A DNA stretch of 64,000 nucleotides, taken from NCBI GenBank assembly GCA_003254905.1, contig QANU01011218.1:293605-357604 (forward strand), given 5' to 3'. This document shows positions 1 to 12,853 of this stretch, piece after piece; the first letter of the stretch is position 1, and each line of letters starts with the position of its first letter. The position numbers and the translations under genes were made by a program. The notes below the pieces were generated by a model. It saw only the letters and a list, made by a program, of their open reading frames with translations, searched no databases and was not told where the DNA came from. Source of the DNA: Nissolia schottii (lineage: Eukaryota > Streptophyta > Magnoliopsida > Fabales > Fabaceae).

Positions 1-1230
1 AGGATTTTTAACGCTGACTTTGCCACGGATTTTGCACCAGGATGGAGATTGAATCTCGATTTGACGTCAACGACAAAGTTGTAGATCTATCTCTTAGCTT
101 TAATTAGAGATTTGAATCACCTCAATCCGATATCTGTAGCGGAAGTTATCATGATTTTACTGACTATTGTGCTGAAAGTGCGGTATTTACCCCCACTTTA
201 GGCCAATCCTCTACAAATAGATATCCTCTCTCAACAACTTGGAAAGAACTTTAGACTCAGCCTCCACTTTTATTTTCTGAACTTTTCTCTTTTATTTTAT
301 GCACTTTAGGTTTATGTTAGTAGTACTTAATTATTAGTTCTTCAAGGATTGTTGGAGCGCTCGCATTGACAACGCAAGCTCCCAACGATTTGCGAATTTC
401 TTTCGTTCTTTTATTCAGGTTTTGTTATTTCAATTCTCCATTATTTTATACTCTCTTCTTGTTTTTATTTATTAGCCTTTATCCTCCATCCATGGAGGAG
501 TAGTTTCTTAATATCTTGCATGCGGTAACTCTAGATTAGGATTTACTGGAGGTCTTGTGCTTAATGTTTATTCATGATTTGTTGCGCTTGTGATTAATAA
601 TATAGCGATTGCATGTTATTGGTTAGGATTAATTCTAGGTTGATAGATCTTGATGATTGTAGGATTTATTGATTTAGGATTTGGGAACTTTTTGGGGAAC
701 TAATTAGATTTAATTAGGTTGTGCAATTGGGACATAATTGATATGAGTTTTAAATACTGAGATCTTAGTTTTTAATTCCTGTATTAATATATGCTTAGGG
801 GATTGACGATCGTAGTTTCTTAAGTGAATTGCGTATTAGTTAGAGATTTCAACTAATAAACAATATCCCCTCTTATGGATAATTAATTAGGAACTAATGA
901 CAATTAATCCTTGATCTGGAAACGCCGTATGCAGGATATTACCTTTTATCATTGTTTATTTATTTGTTTTAAGTTTCTTTTATTTTAAACGCAATCAATT
1001 CAAACCCCCAATTTAGTGTAACTTTTAATTGGTTCGAATTGCTTCCTTGAGAGACGACCTAGGTTAGCCCCTTTACTACGTTTTTGGGGTTAATTTAGTT
1101 TTATAAATTATTATTTGATCGCCACTGAAATTAACGACGTTTTGGTGTGTCACGTACCTTTTACGGATACTTTAGACGCGCGGTTATACTCATACGACAA
1201 AAAGGGTTTATTCTAGTGTTTATAAAATTT
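1..1230 (+). mobile_element. gypsy-type LTR/leader fragment (Tat/Athila-like)
   Basis: No open frame is present. The stretch reads like the downstream half of a large plant Ty3/gypsy LTR plus leader: an ATG-poor AT-rich body, then a short GC-richer segment near 1045-1075 containing GAGAGACGACCTAGG, then TTATTTGATCGCCACTG and a GTGTGTCACG segment. A similar architecture occurs at 20.2-20.7 kb and 61.9-62.3 kb. The lineage (Tat/Ogre or Athila) is inferred from general resemblance. The left end lies outside the window. Confidence 0.4.
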
Positions 1231-1310
1231 TGAGAAAATGAGTAGAATTATTTCTATAGACAATTTTAATTCTAAGGGTCATTATTCCCAATGGCTCAAC
1301 CAACATAGAT

Positions 1311-2480
1311 ATTACCTAGATATTTATTTAGCGAGATTTTGCTAAGGAGAAAGCGGAATGTTACACAAATGACCCAAGGTGTATGGTATCCAAACTAAAG
1401 AAATTCATCTATGGTCTCAAACAAGCATCCCGTCAGTGGCATCACAAGTTTCACCAAGTTATTACCTCGTATGATTTTGAGGCAAATATTGCTGATGATT
1501 GTGTATATTGCAAGTTCAGTGGGAGTAAATATACATTTCTAGTCTTATATGTCGATGACATACTACTCACTAGTAATGACATTGGCTTGTTTCATGAAAC
1601 CAAGACATTTCTATCGAACAAATTCAAAATGAAAGATCTTCGTGATGCCTCTTTTGTACTAGGAATCCAGATATTAAGAGATTGCTCTCAAGGTATTCTT
1701 GGATTATCACAAAAGAACTACATCGAAAGCCTTTTGAGTAGATATGGAATGGAAGGCAATAGAATAGTCGACACACCCGTGGCTAAAGGAGACAAGTCTA
1801 GTCTCAACCAATGCCCCAAAAATGATTTGGAAAGGACAAGGATGCATGACAAACCTTATACATCAGCAGTAGGGAGCCTAATGTATGCTCAAGTTTGTAC
1901 TTGTCCTGATATAGCATTTATAGTAGGAATTTTGGGCAAATACTTGAGCAATCTAGGCTTGGACCATTGGTCAATGGTTAAGCGCGTATTACATTATTTA
2001 AAGAGGACAAAAGACTACATGCTCACTTATCGAATATCAGAAAATTTGGAGATCATTGGACTCTCTAACTCTGATTTTACGGGATGCCAAGATTGTAGAT
2101 GCTCTACATCAAGCTACATCTTTATGTTGGCTGGAAGAGCTATTTTGTGGAAGTCTGCTAAACAGACTCTTGAAGCTTCTTCGAAAATGGCATCAAAGTT
2201 TGTTGCTTGCTATGAGGCATCTAACCATGGTATATGGTTGCAAAACTTTGTCACCAAGATTTGTGTGGTAGATGGCATCGAACGGCTATTGAAGATTTAT
2301 TGTGACAATAATTCAATGGTACTTTACTCCAATAACAATAAGAACTCGACAAAGTCGAAGCATATTGATATTAGGTTTTTGGTTGTTAAGGTGAGAGTTC
2401 AAGAAAAATAAATTTCCATAGAACATATAGGAACAAAGTCTATGCTAGCAGATCCATTAACCAAGGGATTTGATACCTAA
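1311..2480 (+). pseudogene. Ty1/copia reverse transcriptase-RNase H, 5'-truncated, one in-frame stop
   Basis: The open part (1383-2411, 342 codons) is the C-terminal half of a copia polyprotein that would copy element RNA into DNA in cytoplasmic particles. The RT signature YVDD is at residues 56-59 in the context LVLYVDDILL; upstream are KLKKFIYGLKQASRQW and downstream SFVLGIQI, both typical of copia RT. The RNase H part follows, with SDFTGCQD, a degenerate KSAKQTLEASSKMASKFVACYEA block and YCDNNS. The frame hits TAA at 2409-2411, but the same frame continues for 22 more codons with ISIEHIGTKSMLADPLTKGF, the standard copia C terminus, so a point nonsense mutation has shortened it. Gag, protease and integrase are absent upstream; a short degraded RT stretch before 1383 hints at 5' truncation. 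The element is not autonomous. A paralogous, more decayed copy lies at 27.0-28.7 kb. Confidence 0.88.
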
Positions 2481-2935
2481 AGTCTTCCATGAGCACATTG
2501 CTCATGTGGGGATCACTGATGGTAATATCTTGGTTTAGTGGGAGTTATTTTATACTCTATGTTTTATGTCAGACATTGAATTGTTTCATTTTCTGCAGAA
2601 TAAAGTCGATGGTTTACATTATGTTATTTGCAATGATTATATTGCAATTTCGGATTGATCTCAATAAATTTTTTAAGTTGGACCAGTTGAAAATAGGCAT
2701 GTATGATATCTTTTTCATGTAATTTCCATGTTACTCATCCAAACTTGATCTATGTCATTAAGTATATCAATATGGTGATCATCGTGGTTCAGTCACGACT
2801 TTAATGTGATGAAAGTTGTGGTAGCTCCATCACTAATATATGAGATGGACCAAATTGTTTAAGTAGTTAAAATAGCATTCCGATGTGCACTTAAATTTTA
2901 TTTTGTGATATGATTATCTCGGGACAATATACATA

Positions 2936-2950
2936 GCCCAAGTGGGAGAT
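2936..2950 (+). other. polypurine tract of the copia element
   Basis: AAGTGGGAGAT ends directly before TGTTAGGAAATTG, the usual copia arrangement of purine tract followed by an LTR beginning with TG. It primes plus-strand DNA synthesis in the family. Position and orientation agree with the RT/RNase H frame upstream. Confidence 0.75.
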
Positions 2951-3510
2951 TGTTAGGAAATTGTATTTCCTTAATCTATTTTGTGGGTTACACACACACA
3001 CATATATAAATTATGAATATAATCATATTAGCTATTTTTATGACTTATAATATGTTAGTCTCACTTATGTTTAATGAAATTAAATAAATGAATAAGTTAG
3101 ACTACTTTATTGATTTGGACCCAAAATGGGTAATACTCACTCCACCTATTTTTGTTGGGTTTCTGGGGATTTATGAGAATCACTGCCAATTATAAATATG
3201 TAAAGAGGGTTTCGGTCTCTAACACATCAAAATCAAGCCATTGGACATGTTATCTAGTGTTTGCTTCCATATTCACAATATTTAACGATTTAATTAGAAA
3301 TGTGAAAAATATACTTGCACATAGCAAGTGTGAATTTAGTGTTTTAGTGTATACATTTTTCTCAATAAATTTCATTCTTTTGTTACGAAAATCCTTCATA
3401 TCTACCTTATTTGTAGAGAATAAAATTCTCCTAAAATGTGAGAATGTAAGTTATCTGAGTATCTTCAATACCTGGAAATACTTTTATCCAAAATTTCAAA
3501 CATGAGAATG
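2951..3510 (+). repeat. 3' LTR of the copia element (right end uncertain)
   Basis: The LTR start is set by the preceding purine tract and the TGTTAGG start. A CA-rich microsatellite followed by TATATAAA lies at about 2990-3010. The right border cannot be fixed because no second LTR is in the window; a CA dinucleotide near 3503 is only a guess. Short open frames here are not supported as genes. Confidence 0.5.
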
Positions 3511-3965
3511 ATATATTCCCAAAGTCATCATTCCCAAAAATAAGTCTAACAACCTTGATTACAAACGTCCCTAAAGAAGGAGTAGGGGTAAGACAAATAT
3601 ATGAAAAATAACTAAGGATATTCAATTCATGTAAATTTTTACAAATCATAGCAATGGCCACCTTTGGCATGATGTTCATTCTCTTTCATAACTCTCGGGA
3701 CTAAAACAAGGTTAGAGTCACTTCAAAACAAGAATAATAGGAAGAAAAAAAAAACTTAGAATATCAAATCCCAACATGTCCAAATCTACATGAACATTGC
3801 AATGGAAGTATGAAACTGCAAGAGCAACATATGCATTCTTCAAACCATAAGTTAAAACCCCCCCAGTATAAGTAACTGTGTCCTGTATCTTTGTACTTTT
3901 CCCCTCCCATTTAGCAAACCCAATAGTACCAATGTAAAGCAACACATGCTTCTTCTTCAAGAGGT
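3511..3965. other. intergenic / 3' flank of the hydrolase gene
   Basis: AT-rich sequence without a recognisable gene. The part next to 3965 should hold the 3' UTR of the minus-strand hydrolase gene, but I could not place a polyadenylation site with confidence. Short frames on both strands match nothing I recognise. Confidence 0.5.
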
Positions 3966-6900
3966 TCAGCCAGCTCTAACTCTCTCCAGCCAATCAATGC
4001 TCTTCCTCGGCCTCTCAAACTGAACATCAACACTTCTCCGGGACTTATCTTGGAACTCGACGATCCTCGATTTGTCATTGTACTCCACGCTCCTCCGCGA
4101 CCTCTCCACTTGATCGAAATGGACCCTTAACTTCTCCAGCTTCTCAGCACTGTTGACTTTGTATTCATGATATTTCAGTTTCTCTGTCCTATCGGTGCTC
4201 TTCCTCGGCTTGTCCCTCTGATCAGTGCTCCTCCTTGGAGGAGTTTCAAAAGTATCAGTACTTTCTCTGCATTGTTCAACTCTATCCACGCTTCTCCTAA
4301 AACTTATTCTTTGCGATGGCCCCTTTTCTACTGTTGATATGAATTTTTTGAGGTGTCGAAGGTATTCTGGAAAGAGTTCCAAGTTACAGTGGTTTCCTCC
4401 TTTGAGCCATAAAGGTTCATATTTCTGCTGACAAAGCTCCCACAACTGCTTGCCGTGAGAGCAGTCAACAACCTCATCAGCAGTTCCCTGAAGAAAAGTA
4501 TAGGAACAACACCAAATTAGTAAAGTTATATAAAATGCTCTGTGCCGCAACAATTAACCACATGAAAAGCAATGTCTGCTATATGCTTAGTTACAATGTT
4601 CACAAGTATGAAGTTCTCCATTTATTAACCTATATCATTAATTTCATCACAAGATGCAGCTGGAAAAAAGTATACACTAAATAGTTTTGAAAAAAAAAAA
4701 AAAATCAGGTCATTTGCAGTAGAGAGATTCTATAATTCACTTTCTACTCTAAGCACTGAATTGAGGACTCTGATCTTCACAGAAATTATTAGCTGTGCAC
4801 CAGTTATAGCAACCATAGAAATTATGATATCATATGCTAGTTAGTGGAAAATTCAACAAAATAACATGGAATACTTACATGAATGACTAGCACAGGACAC
4901 TTCACCAATGGAATTTTATCAATGTTCTGCATAAAAATAACACAAGGGTAACTTCAGGGACACAATAGCACATATACATATTCCTCAAATCAAATGAAAT
5001 CAAACATATTGGACGATGAAATATCTGACCTTATAGATGTCAAACCAGTATGTCCGCTTCACAGGGTACATGACTCGCAACCCTGATAATATAGGACTGT
5101 GGAGAACAACAGCCCTCAGTCGGGGTAAACGGGAAGCAAGATCCAAAGTAGGGCCGCTTCCAACAGATTGACCATAAAGGATTATGTCTTCCTGCTTAGT
5201 GCTATAGTTCTCTTCCAGATACTTATATGCAGCTTCAATGTCGGCATAAGTATTATGCTCACTTGGCTGTACAAAATTATCCAGACAAGCTTTTCAGCAT
5301 GCTTTGCCTGCTAGGATCAAAATGATCTAATAAACCAGAAAGAAGTGTATATAGCAGTTACCTTCCCTGATGACTGTCCATAGCCAGAGTAATCGTATCT
5401 GCATGCATTGAACCATCTGAATTACAAATGTGTTCTTTTACAAATAACTATCCTATGACGGGCAAGGGGCAAGCATAGTAATTTAAGTCCTTTAGAACAA
5501 TTCTATACGGTGAGGGTGCAACAGCTAGAAAATCTAAAAAGTCTAATCTAAAAAACACGATTGCTAGTCATACAACATTCTTTATTTGTGCCTCAACAGC
5601 ACAAGTCTTGTGCAACTAAAGTTTCTTTTACCACATGAAAAACAACATTCAAAAGAAAAGATAATACTTAAGTTAGGGGGCCAAAAGGGAATATGGTATA
5701 TTTTAATCTGAACCCTGATGACTCTAATGTTTGGATGCAGATTATTAGTAAATCAAGGCAACTCCAAGTCTCCAACATAAATTTCCTTCTTTTTTATTCC
5801 AAAACTAATCCACCAGAGTTTACAATCTCATTTGCTATCGGGCAGCTAAGGTGTTACTTTGAGCCTTGAATTGATGTAAGCAATCAAACTATAGGGAAAT
5901 GACCTCAAGCACTTGATGGGAAATTTGTAAAGTTCAGAAGCTAGCCATTCAACTATAACAACCAATTTCAATATCAATCATAAATCATAATAGCAGAAAT
6001 ATTAGCTAACTTTAGAGCTAAACAACATAAGCTTTGGTTGCATTCTGGACCAAAATCTTGCATACTTCCTGCAGAAGAAAACCCCAGTCATTGAGCTTAA
6101 CAGTCATTTCCAACTTTTACTCTTTTACTTTCTTCTTTTAACTTTATATTCCTTTTACTTTCTTCTTTTTTATGTGCGTGACTTGATTCATGTTCTCTAA
6201 AAACTCCATAGAAGAAAAAAGAAAAACTTATCTCAGTACAAAAGGAAACAACCTAAGTTGCGTTAAACCAAACTTGAAGCCGATCAGGTATATATGAGTA
6301 CATTTGACTGATAGCTAACCAAATTCCAACTTTGTTTCCTATCATAACAAAACAAGAGTGGCTGATATACTTGAGTGTCTCACCTTCAAACCTATACTTC
6401 AAATTGCGCAAGAACCAATGATAATACAAGGTTCAACCTTCACTAAAATAAATTACACAATTGATACATGTCTATGCAGAGGAACCAGAGATTATCACTT
6501 GCACCCTTAAAACTCTTGCTGGATAAGTCCGAACGCATGGCCTAATCTACCTCATCTTTGACTAATCAAACCCAACGAATTCTTTATTGCAACAAACCCG
6601 TCAACATCAAAACCTTACAAAGCAAATCCCACGTACCAAGGTATAACCAGCCCAATCTGGCTTCCTTTCCCAATTGAATGGCCACAATCGAATCAACACT
6701 AACAAACTCGCATCCAATCGAAGGCAAAACACACACTACCACCAAAATTCAGCTAAATAATGCCACTAAAAAAAAAAATAAATAAACACACTCAAACTCA
6801 TCCAGCACAAAGAGAAACCAAATCCATCCACAGAATCCAAAAGGGTAGGTCAGGCACCCAGCACAGCCCCACCAAAATTCAAATCTAACGAAAAAAAAAA

Positions 6901-7554
6901 AACCATTTTTTTAATCATAAAATTTAGATTAAAAGGAAAACTTGTCCCAGTCTGACTCCATACTCAGTGAATACTTCCCAGATGTCCCATTAGTAGAAAA
7001 ATCCAATAATCGAAATCAAATTGTACTAAGTGTGTGTTGGTATGTGGTAAAATTGGGGGAGAAGTTAAAAAAAACAATTAATAATAATAATAATAAAAAA
7101 ATCAAAATTTGAAGTTACAAAAAATGAGAAAACTTCTCCCCCACTTTTTACCCGATACAAAACACACCCCAAAAGAAAGATTGAAAACCAAAAAAAAACA
7201 GCGAATTTCGAAGTTAGAAAAAATGAGAAAGGTGAGAACTTGAAGCGCTTACCCCATGATGTTAACGCGCAAGTGGATGCTGAGCTCGATGAAGAGCTCG
7301 TACATCTGACCTATATCGGCGGCATTGCCGTGGGAGTAGAGGACGGTGGATTTGGCGGTGGGGTGCCGGACGTAGACGGCGACGATGTCGGTGCCGCGGC
7401 GGTTGGGGAACTTGAGGACGTCGACGTTCTCGCGGTGGGGGAAAGGGTGGAGGAGGAGGAGACCGGTGGCTTCTTCCTTGACCAGCTTGTAGGATGGTGG
7501 GTTGGGAGGGAAGAAGGCTAGCTTCGCTGCCATGGAAGATGTTACTCCACCCAT
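3966..7554 (-). CDS. ABHD17-type alpha/beta hydrolase, five exons, 381 aa
   Basis: Exons (minus): 7554-7253, 5398-5362, 5266-5030, 4926-4879, 4487-3966. All four introns start GT and end AG and the frame is kept; intron 1 is about 1.85 kb. The product is a serine hydrolase of the family annotated in plants as ABHD17B-like; animal members remove palmitate from membrane proteins, and the plant substrate is unknown to me. The fold is shown by [10 protein letters not shown] (oxyanion region, exon 1), [12 protein letters not shown] across the exon 1-2 junction, the nucleophile elbow GQSVGSG with S147, the acid in GTADEVVD (D212 likely) and H241 in GGNHCNLE. The N terminus MGGVTSS has Gly2 and Ser6, fitting N-myristoylation. 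Residues 265-381 are a charged tail with six R-(R/K)-S-(V/T/I)-(D/E) motifs, longer than in animal relatives. The start is the first ATG with this myristoylation context. Fully intact. Confidence 0.93.
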
Positions 7555-7900
7555 TTTTTTTATATTTTTTTTCTCTCTCTCTCTCCCCTCTCTCTAGAAA
7601 GAAAGAAAGAAAGATCGTTGTTGTTGATGTTTTTGTGGGTGGTGGTGTTGTTTACATGGAGAAAGGTACTTCACATTCCTCTCTGGTACTTGTTGGTGGT
7701 GTTTGGGGGGTTGTTTACTTTTTGTTTGTTTGGCTCTGGGTTTCACACCTTTTCTTCTTTTGGTTTATTTGGGATGGGATGATGTTGTTGTTGAATCCTC
7801 TTTAGCTGTGTGACCAATGTGAAGCCGCTGAACCTCGATGGAGTGTGTGACTGAGTGATTGAGGTCAGAGAGTTTTATTTTCAGTTTCATTTTTTTTAAA
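7555..7900 (-). promoter_or_regulatory. 5' flank/UTR of the hydrolase gene with GA-rich microsatellites
   Basis: Immediately upstream of the ATG, the plus strand carries a T-run, CTCTCTCT repeats (about 7572-7598) and a GAAA repeat (about 7600-7615). In the minus-strand transcript these read as GA-rich and TTTC repeats. Such GA/CT tracts are common in plant 5' UTRs. No clear TATA box was identified. Confidence 0.45.
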
Positions 7901-8349
7901 TTATTTTATTCTTTCGGTTTTCTTTATTCATGTTATTATGAGTTATTATGGCCGTCTAATTTAATGATTTTTGGACAATTATACTTATAAATTAAAAAGG
8001 CTCGTGATGAATTTGATTGTGATAGACATTACATTTGTGATTATGATTGCCTACAAATTGTCGAATTAAATTGTTATGATATTCATTCTCTTTCTAAAAA
8101 GATAAATAATAATTTATTTGTTTCTATTTAATTTTTTAAAAGAAATTATTTATTTTTAATAAGAGCTGTATAATATATATTTATTTGTTATAAGATTCAA
8201 CTCACAACATATCAACCGCTGATAAGATTTTATTAAGATGCTATAAGTGTACACTCATTCATCTAATATAATAGCGGATAAGATATAAGTCGACGTGATA
8301 TCTTATATAAAAATAAATACATACAGGTGACAAAAAAGAAAAATCCTAG
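7901..8349. other. AT-rich intergenic
   Basis: No coding potential. I see only AT-rich DNA with short poly-T/A runs. Confidence 0.5.
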
Positions 8350-8940
8350 AAAAGAAAAATCTTTGTCACCACTAGGGTCCCCTCGCTGCTCTTAGCACAT
8401 TGGATCACCGTTCAATCTTCAGTTGCCTTCGTGTGCAACCCTCGCCTAGTGTGTGTGTCTCTTTTCTCTGCCATTAATTATTATGTTGCAAAACTACGAA
8501 TCTCAATAGATCTAAAGTGACAAATGCGTCTTTAGATGTGGTGGTGGTTCTAGCAGAGACTCTATGACAACGTTTCATGGGTGGGGGCAATGGATCTTCA
8601 ACTCGACAATTCGTTGGTGGCGACACCAACTCTATTATGAGACAGTTTTCGTTGCGTAATAAAAAAAGATAACTCTTGGATTTCCAAAAACTATATTCTA
8701 AATTTGAAAATTGGCCTAAAGATATGGTTGTGGAGAATGAGGATTTTTCTCAGGTTTCCATTCAAATACAACTGTGGGACATGCCTGAAAAATTCAAAAC
8801 CAAGAAAACAAGACGACAAATAGGGGTTCTTTTGAAACGGTCATGTGTGCTAATAATGATTGGGTTATGCGATCAACAACTAACAAGTAATATTTCCTGA
8901 GTTATGATGTCGAGTCTAAATTTTGTTAAGTCTGCCATTG
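8350..8940 (+). mobile_element. possible LINE ORF1 (DUF4283-like) fragment
   Basis: The 74-codon frame at 8676-8900 contains FSQVSIQIQLWDMPEKFKT followed by KKTRRQIG. This resembles the plant LINE ORF1 block in which a V-x-(V/I)-W-x-x-(L/M)-P segment is followed by a K-I-G element. Flanks are degenerate and no endonuclease or RT is nearby. It is a short relic at best; the match is from pattern memory only. Confidence 0.35.
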
Positions 8941-10249
8941 GTCATTAAATTAATGAATGCAATATTTTACCTTTTAAAAAAAATCATATAGTATTTCTTG
9001 TTTAAATATTTGTTCTTAATTAAACATCTTTTGAAGATTTGATTATTTGTTAAGATGTTTAAGACCAATATAAACGTTTTATTTCATTTATGGTTTATGT
9101 AGATTTCTTTTTATTATTATTGTAACAATTATTATTATTATTATTTTATTTAAAATAATGTTATTATAATAATTATTTTAGATAATATTTAAAAAAAATT
9201 ATACTTACAAATATGTGAAACCATATTTAAAAATTATCCAAAATAATTATGATTATATCACTTCCCTTTTATTTGCATCCACCTAATAATTAGTTGGCCG
9301 TAGGTACCTTCCACGTGTTGTCTTCTTGGCTTGAAGTTTTCTCCTTTGGCTGGCGGTCTGTTCTCCTTCTTTGCAACACACTTTAAATTGATCTCAACTC
9401 TTTCTAATTACGGTTTCCTTCCTTCCTCCCTCCCTTTGTTTGTTTAAGCTAATTTCAAAATTCAGTATTAGTATCTATACACTATTATAAAGCTGCTGGG
9501 CTTTGTAACTAATTTTTAGTCACAATTTTGTTTTTCATTTTACTCCTTTATTAATTATGTGAGTAGTGCATTTCATATCAATTATTTTAGTCAACTTTAT
9601 AAATTTAACATCAAATGATTACACATTCCAATAACTATCCATGTCTTAACCTACCTACATTCTAATAACTACCAATTATATCTCTCATGGAAGGTAAATG
9701 AAAAAGTCTTTTATCACTACAATTTACAAAATAATTTCATTTTATATGTTTAACATTAGTAGACACAAAGTGTTTACTCGATCCCTGCTATTTAGTATTA
9801 ATCGATTTAATTTTCACAATTTTTGTTAAAAAATGGATAGTATGTTAATTTCAAATACTTTATACTGTAATCAATAAAATATTATTACATGTTTAAAACT
9901 TTAAAATTATCATTTTAAGAGTCATAATACTTTAAGTTGCTTTTAGATGAGGTATTTTTAAATTCCAAAAAGAATTTAAAATGTAAGGAAAATTAAATTA
10001 GTGGCAAAAATATATTTTGATTTTAAAAATTAACAGAAAAATATAATGAAATGGACTGAATTTTTATCCATAAAAAATATATAACTTTGTTTGACTAAAT
10101 ATTCTCTATTCAAATTCCTTTAATGACCCTTTTAATTTTTATTTAATGTAGAGATCTCAAGAAAAAAAATGATAAAACTGAAAAATTATAGTGATTGTTT
10201 AATAAAGAAATTAAAAAATAAAAAGGAAAAAATAGGGAAAATATGATAA
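8941..10249. other. AT-rich intergenic
   Basis: No gene seen. It contains poly-A/T runs and an (ATT)n-like tract around 9110-9150. A GC-richer island lies at about 9290-9440 with CCACGTG at 9311, a G-box-like core, but no gene is attached to it. Confidence 0.5.
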
Positions 10250-10360
10250 AAATCACTAGGATTGATCTAGTGGTGAGGGGTTATGGTAGTATGCATGAGT
10301 TTTTAAATTCAAATCTCATTATGACTAATGTAATGTTTGACATACCAAAACACATAATGA
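10250..10360 (+). repeat. SINE-like element with tRNA-type A and B boxes
   Basis: TTGATCTAGTGGTGAGG near 10262 looks like a tRNA-derived A box and TTCAAATCTCATT near 10308 like a degenerate B box. The 45-bp spacing is typical of plant SINE heads (Pol III internal promoter). The 3' end and target duplication could not be fixed. Confidence 0.5.
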
Positions 10361-12564
10361 TAAATTATCAAAACATGATCTATAATTGACAATAACATAA
10401 CTATGTCACATGATATCACATAATAATCATTAAATTCATAGAAAGAAAAAAAGGGTTGTGTTCGGGTTCGCTGGTTCAAAATTTTACAAATTGAGAACCA
10501 ACTCATTAGTGGTTGATTTTGATCAATTTTTCAAATAAATGACCTAAACCAATCCGAACTAAGTAGGTTGGTTCAATTAGATTGACTGGGTTCGATAGGT
10601 TGATTTGATCCGTTTTCACCTCTACGTCTAATCATATGAGGTTAACAGGGAGACTTTGAACCATTTTTACTTATGTGACAATACATGATTGGATAACAAC
10701 ACATATAAATTAATCTCATAAAATAATTCTATAATATTTCAATATTTTTTTAATTACTTAAAAAATATGTTGTAAATACATTTCAAATCATTCAAAGTTT
10801 AAAATATTTTGGTGTGTTGTCGATATCTTCTTAGTAATTACTATGTGAATACCAGATTAGTTCGATAAAAATATAGCATCATTAGAATCCAAAAAAGAAA
10901 TTTGCAGAAATTGCATTTCATAGAGGTAGCGATTGATGATAAGCTTGAGTCTTTACCTAGATGATAAGTTTGAGTGGAGACCAGAGAAGCAAGAAAATGA
11001 GTAGATGAGGAAAGTGAGGGTGGGGGTGGAGTAAAAAACACATCAAAGCGAAAGAGTATAATTAGTTAAATAATTTCTTGGAGCAATAACAGGTTGTCCC
11101 ATGTTGTTTTCAAACCCATGCCTGCTTCTCCGTGACCATCACCATGATTTCCCTCATAAGGAACGAGCACCCCTTTCGGCTTTGTACAATTTTACTTATT
11201 TATTTATTTTTACAATTATGGGACCTCACATTGACTTTAGCACATGAATGTTATATTTGGAATTGTGGTTTCTCCTGTGTCCAGCGTTTAAGTTTACCAT
11301 ATCTACAAATTTTATATAAAAATATTAATTTATCAAGTTAGATCATATGATGTATCAATACACTACATTAAATCACAAAATAATGATAAAATTTGATGAA
11401 TTTAATCTAAAATTTATAAAAAAATAAATAAACAAATTTTGTGAGAATGAATAAATATTTCATGACACAAGAAAGATCACCAATCATCATTTAGAATGAT
11501 AGAATATATTATATCACGTTAATTTTTTTATATGATCTTAGTATCATGTATAATCTTTCGTCATTATTTTTTTTTTTTATGTCATATACCATCCATTAGT
11601 CTCACTTTTTAAACCAAAATGTCACATTTAAAATAGAAATCCATTCCGGTCCACACTTCTTCTATCTTTAATGCACACTAGTCTGTATAAGTAGTACTCT
11701 TCCAATGCCATTTTTCTTAACCATTAAGGGTAAACTTTTGAGTTTTTTTTTTTTTCTTTTTCAAAATTCAATTTTAATTTATGTCATGTTTAGATATATA
11801 ACTTATTATTTAAAAAAAATTAATTTTAGTATCTTTTAAGTTAAAATATCTAACTTCTCAACAAGCACTTATCAAAATACTTAAAATAAAAATTCTTTTT
11901 ATTGTGTTTGTAAATATATACTTATTTATAAATTACTTTCTAAAAATTATTTTTGTGATAAACTCATTTGAATTTGTGTACTCAAATCAAGCTAATGCAC
12001 CATCATAGAACGCTCTCCTCATATATATTTTAATTCCATTAGGAAGAATCTTTGTAGGGGAATTTTTGAACAAAAGGACCTCGTTTAGGGTAATCAAGGC
12101 CCATCAACGGCTCCAATTGTCTCATAGAGACTTGGAATCCCAAGCCACAAGGGTCTGGACTCTGGGGCCCATCTTGCCTGGAAACAATGGCTCATGTTCC
12201 ATTATTCCATGCTTAGGCTGTCAACTCGCAGTTCTGCAGAGTATTAAGGACAAACCAACGCTATTAAAATAAATTGAAGTTAGCAACACAAATAAAAATA
12301 TAGTGTGATAGAATAATTTTAAATTGTAGCTTTACCTTGACGTTTAGAACTTTGGACATGCATAATTTGGGTGTTTATGTTGTAAGATTACGTATAATTT
12401 CAACGTTTATTGAACCATCAGTAAAGATCGCATAGTTATGGATGTATAGTATAAAGAAGTACTCAATGAACGTAGAGCTATAGAAAGCGGTGATACTGCA
12501 GAGGGGAAAAGATAAGGATTACTGATTTACTACAATAAATTTAGATTTAGCGTAAGGCCACATT
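10361..12564. other. AT-rich intergenic
   Basis: No supported gene. Short frames (for example at 10841-11041 minus, 11132-11341 plus and 12066-12272 plus) have no recognisable motif and are not called. Many A/T homopolymers are present. Confidence 0.5.
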
Positions 12565-12853
12565 TTTCTTAATTACATTTTAAAAGTGCGTCTTTTATCC
12601 TAAAAGATAACACTTTTATTGACAAATTTTATAATACTTTCAATTACCCTCAATTTTATAACTTAACAAAAAATGTAGTATTAACTCCGTAATACATTAT
12701 AAAAAAAAATTACTCTCTAAAACTTAAGGCATCACTCTTGTTGTGGTTAACAAATTGAGAGTGACAAAACAATATTATAAAATGTTATATTTGTCAATAA
12801 AAATATCTCTTTTTATAATATAAGACACATTTTTTAAGGGCAACTAATTAAAA
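12565..12853. mobile_element. palindromic MITE-like element
   Basis: The arm at about 12568-12670 is approximately the reverse complement of the arm at 12745-12850. For example, TTTTATTGACAAATTTTATA on the left faces a degraded match to TATTTGTCAATAAAA on the right, and CTTAATTACATTTT faces AAAGGGCAACTAATTA-type sequence. It has no coding content, so it is a foldback or MITE. No clean target duplication was found and the superfamily is undetermined. Confidence 0.5.

Noticed and set aside
7240..7521. 93-codon plus-strand Asp/Glu/Val-rich frame
   Set aside because: Antisense shadow of exon 1 of the hydrolase, which has clear family motifs.
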